A stretch of DNA of 64,000 nt from Gorsachius magnificus (Eukaryota > Chordata > Aves > Pelecaniformes > Ardeidae): positions 60,876,801-60,940,800 of the forward strand of contig CM067109.1 of assembly GCA_034008185.1 (NCBI GenBank), written 5' to 3'. Under the pieces are notes generated by a model that was not told where the DNA came from, did not search any database, and worked only from the letters and a program-made list of their open reading frames with translations. Shown piece after piece: positions 11,691 to 23,607 of this stretch. Every line of letters begins with the position of its first letter. The stretch's first letter is position 1. The translations under genes and the position numbers were made by a program.

Positions 11691-14600
11691 CGTCTTGCAA
11701 AAGGAGTCTGAAGGACAGAAACGTGGTGAATGCCTTCTTGAGCCAAAGTAACACACAGTAATTGCACACTCATCTCCTGTCTAACATGTAGTCATCCCAA
11801 ATTTGTGTATTGTCCCTCCAGCACAGCTAAAAAAAGAAAAAAATAAAATAATAACTGTATGGTATATTTACCATGCTGGTAATAAATTCCAGTGTCTCCC
11901 ATCAGAACTTAGAAGAGGATGGAACTACTGCAAGGACATGGCAGCAGTATTGAAATGATGATAAAACTACTTTTTTCAAGCAAAGGCACATCCAACATAT
12001 CTGAATCTGTAGGATTAGTGATAATTTCTTCAGGCTTTCATTCTGAGTTCATCCTCATTAGTCCCAGCGCTGCAATCAGGTTGATTGTGATCCATCATGT
12101 CCATATGAAGTAGGGCTTCATATATGTGCAGTTCTCCCTTGGACTAAGAAGCAGGTTGATTACCTTATTAAGAATTGGGCACTACACTAGTGCTATGGTA
12201 TTTTATGCAAGTACACTGATTTGTAACTCATTGGAGAATAAAGTGCCTTTATTTCAGCACAGGAATATGTGCATTTGTGGGAGAGAGGAAGATGTGGGAG
12301 GACTAACAGAAAGTGTTAAGGTTAAAGGTAAGTGAGGTGACAGACATTCCCAAATCATTAAGACAAAAGTCTTGCCACTGTTTTCTTAGGACTCATCTCT
12401 TATGCCATGTGTTGCTAGTTAGCAGCTCTGAATGTGGCAAGCATCAGAAAAAGCAAAACATCAGCCAATTTCTGCTTAGTGGTAAAGTCAAAACAAGAGG
12501 CAAAATGGCATTCTTAGAAGCTTGGAAACTTTGTTTGTTTGTTTGTTTTAAATTTAATTCTAGTTTTTGGCTTACTAAAAGAACTGAACCAGTGATTAAA
12601 AAAAAAAAAGTCATGCTTCTTTAAAAGGACTGACAATTCTAGATCCATTTTCATTAGAATAATTTTTTAGCAATTCATCTTTGATTATGAAGTATCCTGA
12701 GGTGCTTCAGTAGAGAAGCTGTTACACATACAGAATAGTATTATGTTTCTCCTTCATTATACTAAAAATGGAGCAAAGTCTAGAAGAGCTAATCTGGCTT
12801 TTACTCAGGCAAAATTGCTCCTGCCACCCACAAGAGACTTATTTTCTGGATATGGCTTATGCAACACCTATTTATTTCATGAAGAAAACTAGGAGTCTGA
12901 TCTTTGGTTTAGAGGATTGAATGACTAAACTCTTAAAACTTCAACAGAGGAAAAACATCATGTTCTTTACATAATGCAAGATCAAACTCTCCAAATGAGC
13001 TTAAAGGCCTCTAAAAATTGCACCTGGTATTTTCTGCAATATGTAAAACCTGATGTAATATGTATGAAATACACTATGAGAAACTTAGGTAGTTAAAAAA
13101 AATGTGTCTAAGTTGCAAACAAGCTTGGACCTTGACAAGCTTGTGGTATAACAATAATGATAATTGTAAACACATAGAACAAATGCAGAAATGTACTATG
13201 CTTTACAAATACAGGTGAGCATGAAAGTTACTCAAAACACCACTTGAAATTGCCATCCAAACAAACAGAAATAAAAACAAATTTAAAAATTTCCCTATGG
13301 TACTTATTAAAAAATCAGTTTCAATAATTCCATTCAATCAATGAAATTATGCTTTTGCCTAACATAACATGACCTTGTTCTTGCATAATCAGAACCACAG
13401 AACAATATGTGCTCTGTTACACAGTAAGGTCCTTCCTCCTGGGTAATGGTTCAAACACTCCTTCCCAATCATTGCGACCAAGATGATGTCAGACTGATTT
13501 TTTAGGAGATCCTCTGTTACTTATGCCAAAACAAAAAGGTGAATTAAAAAAAAAAAAAAAAGCGGAATAGCAAGAGGAACTCATACAAGGAAAAAAAGAT
13601 AATAAAAAAATTCAGGTATATTAATTCTATTTTGTTTCATTGAAATTGTTTATGTGGTTCATCTGTTAAACAAAAAATCATAGGTTTGAACTCGACATAA
13701 GGATATTAGTTTGTTCTAATTTCCATTTTAAACTCTTGATCTTAACTCCATAATAGATACATACAGTATAAGAACATTTGGACTCAAAACATTTTCATAA
13801 ATATGAAGCAAAACTGTTCTCACTGAAACATTGATTCAGAAGTGCCATAAATTATGCTTTTGTTCCACAGGATGTATTGACCAAAGAAAATTACTGGTCC
13901 TCTGACATAAAAGAAGGGTCATTTGCTCTGGGACTTCATCTTGGATCCATTCAAATCAGGGAAACAATTATCATTCATTACAGTACTGTAAAGGCTCCAC
14001 ATGTGCTCTAGATTGTCTCTTATTTTTATACATATTCTGACCTTTTTTTTCTGCATGAGTTGAAGCAAAGAGTCAGGCTTGCATTCATAAACGAGCCGCC
14101 TTCTGAAAAAAAACCGAACCAAAACCACAGAAACACCTGCCTAATATGTTTGTGTTGACTTTTAAGAAAAATCCCAAGTAGTAATATGTTGAATCTGTTT
14201 TTGTCAAGAGACAGTGGAGCTGTTAAGTGCCAAGGGGCACGTAAAGGTAGAATAATTCAGATCTGGTGTGAATTTTGGGTGCAGATCCTGCTCCACCCCC
14301 AGTCCTAAGCTGGAATTTAGAATTCCAAATTGATAATGATCTTGAAAAGAATTGGAGGGGAGAGTAATGAAGGGAGTGTGTGTTCAGTGCAGTGTGTAAC
14401 AATGGGTTTGGCAAATGGAAAAGTTAATACCTCATAGTCCAGGGCGATTGTTTTCTTTATTCAGCCTTTAAGCATTCACATGCCTCTAATCACTGGTCTT
14501 TCTTTACATCCATGATAGCCCAGAAAACACTGCCTTAGGGACAGCAGATCGTGTGGCCTTTAAAAGTAGCATTGATCAGCTCTTGAATCTTGGCAGCAAA

Positions 14601-17600
14601 CAGAGCTGCTGAATGCCGGACTTTTCAATAACCCCCCCTCACTCCTGTGGTGAGGAACTAACCCCTGCCAATGGTGAAGAAAGCTGGGAGCTCACTATCA
14701 GCAGTCACCCACATTAGGATTTAAAGAAAAGAAAAGGGTGAAGAGAGGCACATGTGCTACCAAAAAATAGTAAAATAAGCCGCACTTCATTAGCATATAT
14801 GGCATACAACTAATAGCTGAGGGGAGAGAGCCTACAATGACAGCATCACTACAGTTTGCAAAGGCATCATACAATTCTCAGAAAGCTGAGAGAAGGTCAG
14901 CTCCAAAGGGAACAAATGGGTTAAAATCAGCTGGAAAGCTTATTCCTGTATTGGTTTGAAAGGTGAAAATGCTTCAAAGAACAGGACAAAATTTGAGCAC
15001 TCCCATCTGTCAGAGTAAGATGAAACCTTTGCTCTGTTTCAGTTACTACCAAATTTATAGAATCAGAATGAAAAATAACTTCTCTTCTATCTCCTTATTT
15101 GTGCTACAAAACTTCACCCATTCTATCCCTGTTGTAAAGTCCCATTAAATCATCTTCCGGAGTCTTCTCTAGGGAAGTTAACTTACCAAGCTGCAGGTAC
15201 GCAGACCACAACCACCAGCAGCTGACATATGCTAAGGCTACATATACAACGCTCTTATTGCCCAGTGTATTCCATAAAAGATCAGTGAACAGTGAAACTA
15301 TATAATCAGCTTATAAGCACCATTATGTCTTTTCAGCAAAGTAGCAAAATCAAAGTGGAGAGAGAGATTGAGCCATCATCTCTAAAGGATGTTCTGATGC
15401 ATCATCAAAATAGAGATGTTTAAAACATAAAGTTCTCTCTACAATGTGTCCAATACAGATTCTTGCTGTATATGTTAATAATACAGGATCTTCAGCAAAC
15501 AGTAGGCTTTAGAATAGATGAAAAATACTAAATGTAGTAGGTGATAATGCAAATAATAATATCAAAAATTGTACATATTGAATTCTGTCTTCACTGCTGA
15601 TTTCCAGAAGATAAAATGTCCTACAGATCAGTCCCCACTCCTATAAAAATCTGATTGGGCAACTTCTATTAATCCTGAAGGATGGCAGAGCAGGACTGTC
15701 AGTGCATTAAAACCTGCTTAAAATAGAAAGGAAAACTTCATACAGCTTCCAATAGCATGCAAAACATTGTCTTTGACTATATACACACAGAGCTTGGGGA
15801 AGAAATAATTTGTAATTCCCACTACACCCCTTTGCCACATACTTCTTATCATTGATTTGATGTTATATCCTTGGATTCACTTGATATTCCTTCTTTTGTG
15901 GAGCAAAGAACAAAAGAGCTAGAGACCTGGAACTCGTCTTTTAAGCACACCTAGTCTGAAAAGCAGCAGGTGAATAATAAATACTGTAAGAAGTGTAATT
16001 TCTGCTGTGCAACCCCTGGTACAACACAACTGTAGTGAGTGTGATTCCATGCATGGGAGATCGCACATGTTTTTACTAAAATAATCCAACGTTAGACTTC
16101 TGGCTTGGGGAATTCGTTGAGCAGTAAATTTTCATCTGATGTTTTCCCTACACTTACTTCAGCCTAAACTCACATGAAAAATAGAACACTTTAGACACTT
16201 GGAATTTCCTGTACAAAATGAAATGGAAAGGTAATATTCCCAAACATATGTCCCATGTATAAGCTCAGGCATGGTAGCTTTCAGAAATCTTCACATGAGA
16301 AGCCATCAGCAACCCCTCAGCAAGAAGGAAACGTGCAGTCCACCTTGAGCTGATAGTAGAGTATCAGGAGAAAACAAGACATAGGTATCACACTCCTTAA
16401 GCATAAACAAGAGTGAAATGCATGGTAAGGAGAGATGCCCTCATCTGCCCTCCAAAACTTCCCCTGCTCTTTTTGTTGCCATTATCTTCATATCCTTCCA
16501 GAATCCCCAGGCTCTGTTCCCTTGATCCCCTAGGCACACCACAACTCTGGTATACTGCTTTCAGGAAACAAAAAGTAAGATACTTGCTACATCTGGCTCA
16601 GTTCTAATAATACACTTCAGAAAACAGTGAGAATGAGATAGCTTTCCTGAGATAAAGTCACAGCTTTGTCACATCTTGAGCAAGCCTATAGGCTGACATA
16701 TTTCCTACCCTAAACCCCTCTTTTTCTGCTACTGTCAAAAATTATGAAAGCTAAACCATTCTTTTCTGTCATATAAAGAACAACGTTTTTCAAACTCAGG
16801 ATAAAACCGAGACCACTCTGTTAGCCCTCAGGAGAAAGCTACTTTTTGGCACAGGGTGTTTTAACCTACAAATGGTAATACTTTCAAGGGTAAAATGCTC
16901 ATTTTTTGATGCAAAAACGGTATTTGGGCTCTAACAGAGACTGGACCGATTTGTGGCATTTCAGTAGACCTTGGAGCAGTTTCTAAAGCTCCATCTGTAT
17001 GCACTGAAGTTTCTGTTGATTAACCAGGAGAGAATCTTCACTGAGACAAATTTGATACAAAATGTAAGTGAAGTTTTAAAGAAACTGGTTTGTTTGGTTT
17101 TTTTTCATTAAAAACCTTTACAGGGATATTGATTGATATTTAGGAGAGATTTGTGTGTCTGCAGATCAGGCTGAAAGCCAATGAATATTCAATCTTCCTA
17201 ACTAGCCCAACAAAAATGAAGAGAGTTTCTACTTTCATACCTAGGTACACTTAGTATGCTGTCATCCAAATGCCTAGAAAATTATCTCTATGTCTAGTTT
17301 ATTTTAAAAAGCAGTGGTGCCTTCATAGCTGTTTTGAAAGAGAAGCAGGATAGTAGCTTAAAAACTAACTCCACTTAAACATGTCAGGAGCAATTTTGGG
17401 TGTGAATAGTGAAGTGTGTTTTGAGGTCCTCATAGGAAAAAACCACCAAAAATAATCAGGTAAACTCATTTTTGAGTGCAGGAGTGATTTGAATGCTGTT
17501 CTGAGTCTTTACATTTTATCCATGTATTCTAACACTAACCGATCAATGAACATCTTGTCCTGACAAATTCAGTCTTGATGCTAAGCAAATCTGTTTCAAC

Positions 17601-19669
17601 AATTTATCTCAAACACAAAAGGATGTTTTCTGAATCTGTGATAAGCAAATTTTCAACCCAAATTAACATGGATTTCTGTAATCTTGAATCTGACCAATAG
17701 CAAAGAATCAGGTTGTGGATCTTAACCTTGATGTATAAAAACTTATGGGTATTCCGCTCTTATTTATATTTCTGTATCCAAACACAGATTTAATTTGCAG
17801 ATTTGTTGAAACACTCACATTAAGATTTCTTTGTATACAAGTGTGCACTAATAAACAAAAATACAAAACAAACCTAAGATCACATGAACAAATGAAATAC
17901 CCATTTCTGTTACAAAATAAATTGTTTAGTGGCTGTAGGTTGCATCTAACATTCAGTGTTACAAGTTGTTTGCAAAGTTACATGAATTGCAGATGCACAC
18001 CACCCTTGTTAAAACACCATCTTCAGGAAACAGGCATTTTTGAGCTATATTTTTCTAATGGTGGTATGTATGATAGGTACACTGGAGCTTTACACCAGAC
18101 ATCATACTCCAACAGACTGCTTCAGAATGAAGGAAGAGTGTGTATGTGTGAGAGAGTATACAAACTGTTAGCTTGCAAAATGAGCTTTACCTGAAAACTG
18201 AAAAAAATTGACTACAGAATGATGGGAATGTTATTTAAAAACAAACAAGCAAACAAAAAAACCCAAACCCCACCAAAATCCAAAACCTTCCAGATTGTGG
18301 ATAGAATATTTTTAAGAAACCATCCAATCCTTCTATTTCCTTAGTTTTAGTAGTATTAAAAATAAAAATCATAGTTCATCACGACAGACATGAATTTCTG
18401 AAAATTACAATGTGCTCAGCTATGGATCCAGTCTTGCCTGAATTTGTAACAAGCTCTGTTTCATCCTGTCTTCCACCACAGAATCTGGTATCTCAGAGCA
18501 TAAATAAGCATTGCAGAAATAGCCAGAGAAAGCTGAATTCAGCATATACCACAATGATGCAACATAGAAAGGAAAAATTTTGAATAGTACCAATTCACCC
18601 TTTTCCTAGATTTGTCCAGCTGCAGTAGAGATACTGTGCAAACCAGAAACTACTGAAATGGTAGGAACCATCCAGACAACCCATAAAATAACCCATAACA
18701 GATGAAGCAACAAGGAAGACAGTGCATGGTCCTGGGCTGTGAACCAGGCAAACAGATAATCTGTTTTGAAACTTGGAGACAGTTAGAGAATGACAGGCCA
18801 TTGTATCTGAACTGTTTTCAGTTGATATATGTTAGGTAAAAATATCAAATTATTCTGGAGAGATTAAAGGCAAGCTAAGCTACCTTATGGGAAAGAGAGG
18901 ACTCAGTAGAGGAGTCTAACACCAATCTGAGTTTTGGCAGCTGTCATGCATAGCGTGGCTTCACATGCTGGGAGATATGTGATTGTGTCTTTTTTTGTGT
19001 GAAGAGCCAATGAGCAGTTCTGGGAAACTGCTGTGTTTCACTTGTTGTGGGTTCTCCGTTCTTCACTGTGTATCAGAGACTTGCTCAGTCCAAAGCCTGG
19101 GCAATACAGGGACATACATCACAGCAACATGGCTGAAGCCTAGGTTGACGTGATTATAAGTGTCTGAGGGAATCTGCAAACCCAGATATCCTACGAAGTC
19201 TTCCCACATCTATTACTTGCGAAAAGGTTTCAAACTAGATAGAGATTATCTACCACCAAAGAAAATTAATCAGTTTTTACAGCAACAGCATGTGATTGTC
19301 TTTCCCTAGACAGAAACAGCCATATTTTAGCTATCCAGACTACCTGGCAGCAATGCAGTTTGCATCTGCTCAGAAACCGAATTCTGTTGCTGAGCAGATT
19401 ATTAGCATGTAACTTTTGGGGGAATATTTTTGAGTACTTCATTATATTTATTTAAAAACTAAGCTTTCTGATATTGCCACATGTGATAAACTCTTCCCTA
19501 GCAGCCCACAGCCTTTTAATGCTCATATCACAGCTCCTTTCCACAGAGAGGAAAGAGGTTGACAGCATGACATTCTTCTGGAGAAACCCTTGCCCTTGCA
19601 TCTGTCAATCTCCTTCCACTCTTGTCCTGTAATATGTGAACTTGTTGACTGCCCAAACACAAACGTTGC
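11691..19669. other. AT-rich DNA, no supported gene
   Basis: Almost 8 kb without a recognisable element. It contains a (GTTT)n stretch near 12,531-12,549, an A-run near 13,546-13,561 and an A/C-rich stretch near 18,240-18,290. The longest frame is 149 codons at 17,745-18,194 (+). It has no recognised motif and its length is compatible with chance in about 128 kb of two-strand sequence. A weak splice-bounded open segment at 12,258-12,327 is listed separately. Confidence 0.55.
12258..12327 (+). other. Weak candidate exon (unrecognised)
   Basis: A 70-base segment preceded by a T-rich acceptor (CCTTTATTTCAG) and followed by a near-consensus donor (AAAG/GTAAGTGAG). One frame is open from its first base (begins HRNMCICGREEDVGG). 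No homology is recognised. The open frame is only 23 codons, so this could easily be chance. It is listed because both splice signals are good. Confidence 0.15.
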
Positions 19670-19696
19670 AACTCTATCCCAGCTAAAACCAGGACA
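19670..19696 (-). repeat. Inverted copy of an LTR 5' terminus
   Basis: 27 bases matching the reverse complement of the first 27 bases of the LTR that begins at 19,769, with one mismatch. The plus strand reads CTATCCCAGCTAAAACCAGG in this stretch. No further LTR similarity was seen upstream. It could be the end of an older, otherwise deleted or diverged LTR in the opposite orientation, or an inverted duplication made at insertion. Confidence 0.6.
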
Positions 19697-19768
19697 AGGA
19701 TTTTGAGAGTTTTTGCTTTGTTATTCAGTAGAAGGCAAGACAGCACAGAAAAGTTATGCATGGCACAG

Positions 19769-20180
19769 TGTCCTGGTTTTGGCTGGGATAGAGTTAATTT
19801 TCTTCACAGAAGCTAGCATAGTGCTGTGCTTTGGATTCAGTGCTAGAAGAATGTTGATAACACACTGATGTTTTTAGTTGTTGCCAAGCAGTGCTCAGAC
19901 TGCTCAAGGACTTTTTGAGTTTCTCCTGCTCGGCCAGGTGCATAACAAGCTGGGAGTACAGCACAGCTAGGACCCAAACTGTCCAAAGAGCTATTCCATA
20001 CCATATAACGTCATGCTTGGGGGGGGGGGGCGGTGTTAGTCGATCGGTCGGTCGGGTCAGTCGGGTCGATCGGTCGGTTGCGGGCAGAGTAGTCGCAGCT
20101 TGGGCTGTGTGACCGCGGCTCGGGGGGAGTGAGCGAGTGGCTGCGTGGTGCTTAGTTGCCAGCCGGGTTAAACCACGACA
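19769..20180 (+). repeat. 5' LTR of the ERV
   Basis: 412 bases from TGTCCTGGTTTTGGCTGGGA to TTAAACCACGACA, with TG...CA ends and a primer binding site starting 10 bases later. The first ~245 and last ~60 bases align with the three solo LTRs (39.1, 44.3 and 53.0 kb). The middle is different and GC-rich: a 12-G run at 20,019-20,030, then an imperfect (GGTC)n array at about 20,039-20,080. The TATA box visible in the 39.1-kb LTR is absent here, so the basal promoter may lie in the GC-rich segment or be lost. Confidence 0.92.
20019..20080 (+). repeat. G12 run and (GGTC)n array inside the LTR
   Basis: A 12-G run (20,019-20,030) is followed by an imperfect period-4 array of CGATCGGTCGGT-type units, duplicated at 20,041-20,052 and 20,068-20,079. 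It is CpG-rich, unlike the AT-rich surroundings. Confidence 0.85.
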
Positions 20181-20189
20181 GTCCTATTT

Positions 20190-20207
20190 TGGCACCCAAC
20201 GTGGGGC
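20190..20207 (+). promoter_or_regulatory. Retroviral primer binding site, tRNA-Lys type
   Basis: TGGCACCCAACGTGGGGC lies 10 bases after the LTR end. It differs at one base from the site I know as complementary to the 3' end of tRNA-Lys1,2 (TGGCGCCCAACGTGGGGC), used by several betaretroviruses and lentiviruses. This is where minus-strand DNA synthesis would have been primed. Classical mammalian ERV-L elements use tRNA-Leu, so this pairing is notable. Confidence 0.85.
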
Positions 20208-20299
20208 CCAAAGGGTTGAGATAACAACAGATCTGAACATCTTTTAAAACGAATTTGTGATAAGCATTCATTATATTAGTCTAATAGTCGCTGGTCGCA

Positions 20300-20635
20300 A
20301 TGTTGTTTTATTTGGTCTCAGAGTTGCTGTCCTTGTTCACAGCGTTCTTTTATGTAGCACCTTACCTTCTGTGTGCACTCCCTGTGCTGCTGGCTATCAC
20401 TTTTCACAAGTGGATTAAAATTGCTGTCCTACTGTATTGTATAATACTGGCTTATGCTATGATAAAAATATTGGTCATCACATTAAGCTCATATTTGTAC
20501 TCAGTATTGCTGTCACCTCTGTATTTTGGGAACCATCTATTGGGAATTATGAATAATTACACATTTTATTTTTTATCCTCAGAGAGCCTGTGGGGGAGTC
20601 ACCTTACTCCATCTTCCCCTTCTTCTATGAGCTAA
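20300..20635 (+). pseudogene. Hydrophobic multi-pass leader ORF of the ERV
   Basis: A 111-codon ATG-started frame beginning about 92 bases after the primer site. It is strikingly hydrophobic. Roughly three segments look membrane-spanning: residues ~5-36 (contains APYLLCALPVLLAITF), ~41-62 (contains IAVLLYCIILAYAMIKILVI) and ~63-83. The end overlaps the gag-like frame, which is open from 20,557, in a different phase. Its last residues may therefore be a frameshifted tail of a longer protein that once continued into the gag-like frame. I do not recognise the domain. A membrane module at the start of an ERV gag region is unusual. The function is unknown, and this copy probably no longer makes a full product. 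Confidence 0.5.
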
Positions 20636-21867
20636 TTACAACAGTTCTTGAGAATGTTGAATATCCTTGGGATGTTCCAACTAGCATGGCCCTATTGCTA
20701 GGTCTCCTGAATATAGTTCAGCTTTTACTCAGGGTTAGACTCCTACGTAAATTATATACCATCCAAAGATCAACTCCTGCAGCTGGCCCTGCAGCTACTC
20801 CAACTTCAGTGACACCCACTGTAGCTACTCCAACTGCAGACACAGGCACTGCAGCTACTCCAACCCCTGTGACACCCACTGTAGCTACTCCAGCTGTGGG
20901 CACAGGCACTGCAGCTACTCCAACCCCTGACGCACGACTACTCAACCCCGCAACACATGAGCTACGACTCCAACCCCAGGACACCCACCCCCCCGGAGCT
21001 ACTCAAACCCCAGCAACAGGCATTGCAGCTGAAACAGGGAGCGAACCTGTGCCGGTATCAGTTGCCCCTATACACAAGAAGAAATCTTGGAAGCGAAAGT
21101 CAACTCGTTTAGAAAGGGAGGATGAATCAGGGCCATCACAAAAGGAGGAGGAAGAGGAAGAGCTCATAAATGAGACAGAAACTACACGGTCTCTATCCTT
21201 GGGTGAGCTGCGAGATATGAGAAAAGATTTCAGCCGTCGTGCAGGAGAGCATCTTGTCACCTGGTTGCTCCGATGCTGGGATAATGGGGCCAGTAGCCTG
21301 GAACTGGAGGGTAAAGAAGCCAAACAGCTGTGATCCCTTTCTAGGGAAGGCGGCATTGACAAAGCGATTAGAAAAGGGACACAAGTCCTCAGCCTCTGGA
21401 GGCGACTACTGTCAGCCATGAAGGAAAGATATCCCTTCAAGGAAGATGTCATACATCACCCAGGCAAACGGACCACCGTGGAGAAAGGCATCCAGTACCT
21501 GAGGGAATTGGCTGTCCTGGAGGTGATTTATAGTGACCTGGACAATGACCAGTTGCCTAAAGATCCAGATAGTGTCCAGTGCACATGACCCATGTGGCGG
21601 AAGTTGTTACGGAGCGCACCAACATCATATGCCAACACATGGGCAATAATGAGCTGGGAAGCTGGACGGGGACCAACAGTGGATGAAATGGCTGGCCAGC
21701 TCCGGGAATACGAAGAAAGTGTCTCTTCTTCCCTCGTCTCTGCTGTGGATAAACTGTCCCAGAAGTTTGAACGATTCGAAAAGCATATGTCCTACTCCCC
21801 TCCTGTACAGACCAGTATCTCAGCCATTAGAAGTAAGCGCCCTTCTGCTCAAGAAAAAGAATATTGA
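20557..21867 (+). pseudogene. ERV gag-like region (broken)
   Basis: One frame runs from 20,557 to the stop at 21,865 with internal stops at 21,331 and 21,586. It opens with another hydrophobic stretch (near 20,680-20,740, LLLGLLNIVQLLLRVRLL). A Thr/Pro/Ala-rich linker follows, encoded partly by 60-base tandem repeats (20,791 onward), then a Lys/Arg- and Glu-rich patch. Next comes a capsid-like segment with FSRRAGEHLVTWLLRCWDNG near 21,220-21,280 and YPFKED near 21,430. The last part (21,592-21,867) contains an MSWEAGRGPTVDEMAGQL motif and ends with a likely coiled-coil-like region. No CCHC zinc knuckle was seen. Gag assignment rests on position and a gag-like capsid feel, not on an unambiguous motif. 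All three stops are TGA. Confidence 0.7.
20791..20934 (+). repeat. 60-bp tandem repeat in the ERV gag-like region
   Basis: Two full 60-base units (20,791-20,850 and 20,851-20,910) and part of a third (from 20,911), each starting GCAGCTACTCCAAC. Each unit is itself two related 30-base halves (GCAGCTACTC / GTAGCTACTC). The units encode a Thr-Pro-Ala-rich linker (AATPT...VTPTVATP). Confidence 0.9.
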
Positions 21868-22560
21868 GGGTACACACCACGGGGCACTCTATGGTTTTAC
21901 CTGCGTGACCATGGAGAGGACATGAGGAAATGGGATGGAAAACCTACCTCGACCCTAGAGGCACGAGTACGCGAGTTGCAAAGAAAAAAAACCACAAAAG
22001 GGGGCTCTTCCAAGAAACTTGTTGCTACAATTTCCAGAGACGGGGTAGATCGTGATTTTTTCAGACAGAATAGAAGAGCTGATCTTAATTCTGATTGTGA
22101 TGAAGGAACTTCTGACTCATATACACAAACCATGAGCAACAGTGATCAGAATGAGAGGGGCCCTACCTCCAGCCAGGTGGAGGAAAGGGACAACCGGGTC
22201 TACTGGACTGTGTGGATTCGATGGCCTGGCACGTCAGACCCACAGAAGTATAGAGCTCTAGTAGACACCGGTGCACAGTGTACTCTAATGCCATCAAGCC
22301 ATATAGGGGCAGAATCCATTTGTATTTCTGGAGTGACACGGGGATCTCAAGAGCTGACTGTATTGGAGGCCGAAGTGAGCCTAACCGGGAACGAGTGGCA
22401 AAAGCACCCCATTGTGACTGGCCCAGATGCTCCGTGCATCCTCAGCATAGACTACCTCAGGAGAGGGTATTTCAAGGACCCAAAAGGGTACCAGTGGGCT
22501 TTTGGTATAGCTGCATTGGAGGCAGAAGAAATTAAGCAGCTATCTACCTTGCCTGGTCTC
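21868..22560 (+). pseudogene. ERV linker and aspartic protease region
   Basis: This continues the gag-like frame directly after the TGA at 21,865. A basic and acidic linker (RELQRKKTTKGG...) leads to the protease. The catalytic motif LVDTGAQCTL has its active-site Asp at 22,264-22,266. A later ILSIDYLRRGYF segment fits the second half of a retropepsin. This monomer would cleave Gag and Pol as a dimer. There is no frame change between gag, protease and RT, so no ribosomal frameshift signal is needed. Translation past the gag end would need readthrough of the TGA, or the TGA is simply decay. The region is otherwise open in this copy. Confidence 0.85.
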
Positions 22561-23607
22561 TCAAAGGACCCTTCGGTTGTGGGGTTGCTGAGTGTTGAAG
22601 AACAACAAGTGCCGATTGCCACCACAACAGTGCACAGGCGGCAATATCGCACCAACCGAGACTCCCTGATTCCCATCCATAAGCTGATTCGTCGACTGGA
22701 GAGCCAAGGAGTGATCAGCAAGACTCGCTCACCCTTTAACAGTCCCATATGGCCAGTGAGAAAGTCTGATGGAGAGTGGAGACTGACAGTAGACTATCGT
22801 GGCCTGAATGAAGTTACGCCACCACTGAGTGCTGCCGTGCCGGACATGTTAGAACTTCAATACGAACTGGAGTCAAAGGCAGCCAAGTGGTATGCCACAA
22901 CTGATATTGCAAATGCTTTCTTTTCAATCCCTTTGGCAGCAGAGTGCAGGCCACAGTTTGCTTTCACTTGGAGGGGCATCCAGTATACCTGGAATCGACT
23001 GCCCCAGGGGTGGAAACACAGCCCTACCATTTGCCATGGACTGATCCAGACAGCACTGGAACAGGGTAAGGCTCCAGAACACCTGCAATACATTGATGAC
23101 ATCATTGTGTGGGGCAATACAGCGGAAGAAGTTTTTGAGAAAGAGAAGAAAATAGTCCAAATCCTTCTGAAGGCCGGTTTTGCCATAAAACAAAGTAAGG
23201 TCAAGGGACCTGCATAGGAGATCCAGTTTTTAGGAATCAAATGGCAAGATGGACGTTGTCAGATTCCAATGGATGTGATCAACAAAATAACAGCTATGTC
23301 TCCGCCAACTAGCAAGAAGGAAACACAAGCTTTCTTGGGTGTTGTGGGTTTTTGGAGAATGCATATTCCAAATTACAGCCAGATTGTAAGCCCTCTCTAC
23401 CAAGTGACCCGGAAGAAGGATGATTTCAAATGGGGCCCTGAACAACGACAAGCCTTTGAACAAATTAAACGGGAGATAGTGCATGCAGTAGCCCTTGGGC
23501 CAGTCCGGGCAGGGCAAGATGTAAAAAATGTGCTCTACACCGCAGCCGGGGAGAATGGCCCTACCTGGAGCCTCTGGCAGAAAGCACCAGGGGAGACTCG
23601 AGGCTGA
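22561..23607 (+). pseudogene. ERV reverse transcriptase region (two stops)
   Basis: RNA-dependent DNA polymerase of the ERV. Visible motifs in order: SPIWPVRKSDG-like fingers (about 22,735), LTVDYRGLNEVTPP (about 22,780), the first catalytic Asp in TTDIANAFFSIPL (22,903-22,905), LPQG at 22,999-23,010, ICHGL, and the YIDD box at 23,089-23,100. The frame then meets TAG at 23,215 and TGA at 23,605, with the thumb/connection between (FLGIKW, SPPTSKKETQAFLG, YQVTRKKDDFKWGPEQ). All catalytic residues are present but the stops disable it. Resemblance is closest to ERV-L pol. Confidence 0.92.

Noticed and set aside
19528..19761. 77-codon minus-strand frame just before the LTR
   Set aside because: It runs across the inverted LTR-tip fragment and has no recognised motif.
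20718..20984. Valine/alanine-rich 88-codon frame on the minus strand with repeats
   Set aside because: Antisense reading of the 60-bp tandem repeat in the ERV gag-like region; the repeat explains the pattern.
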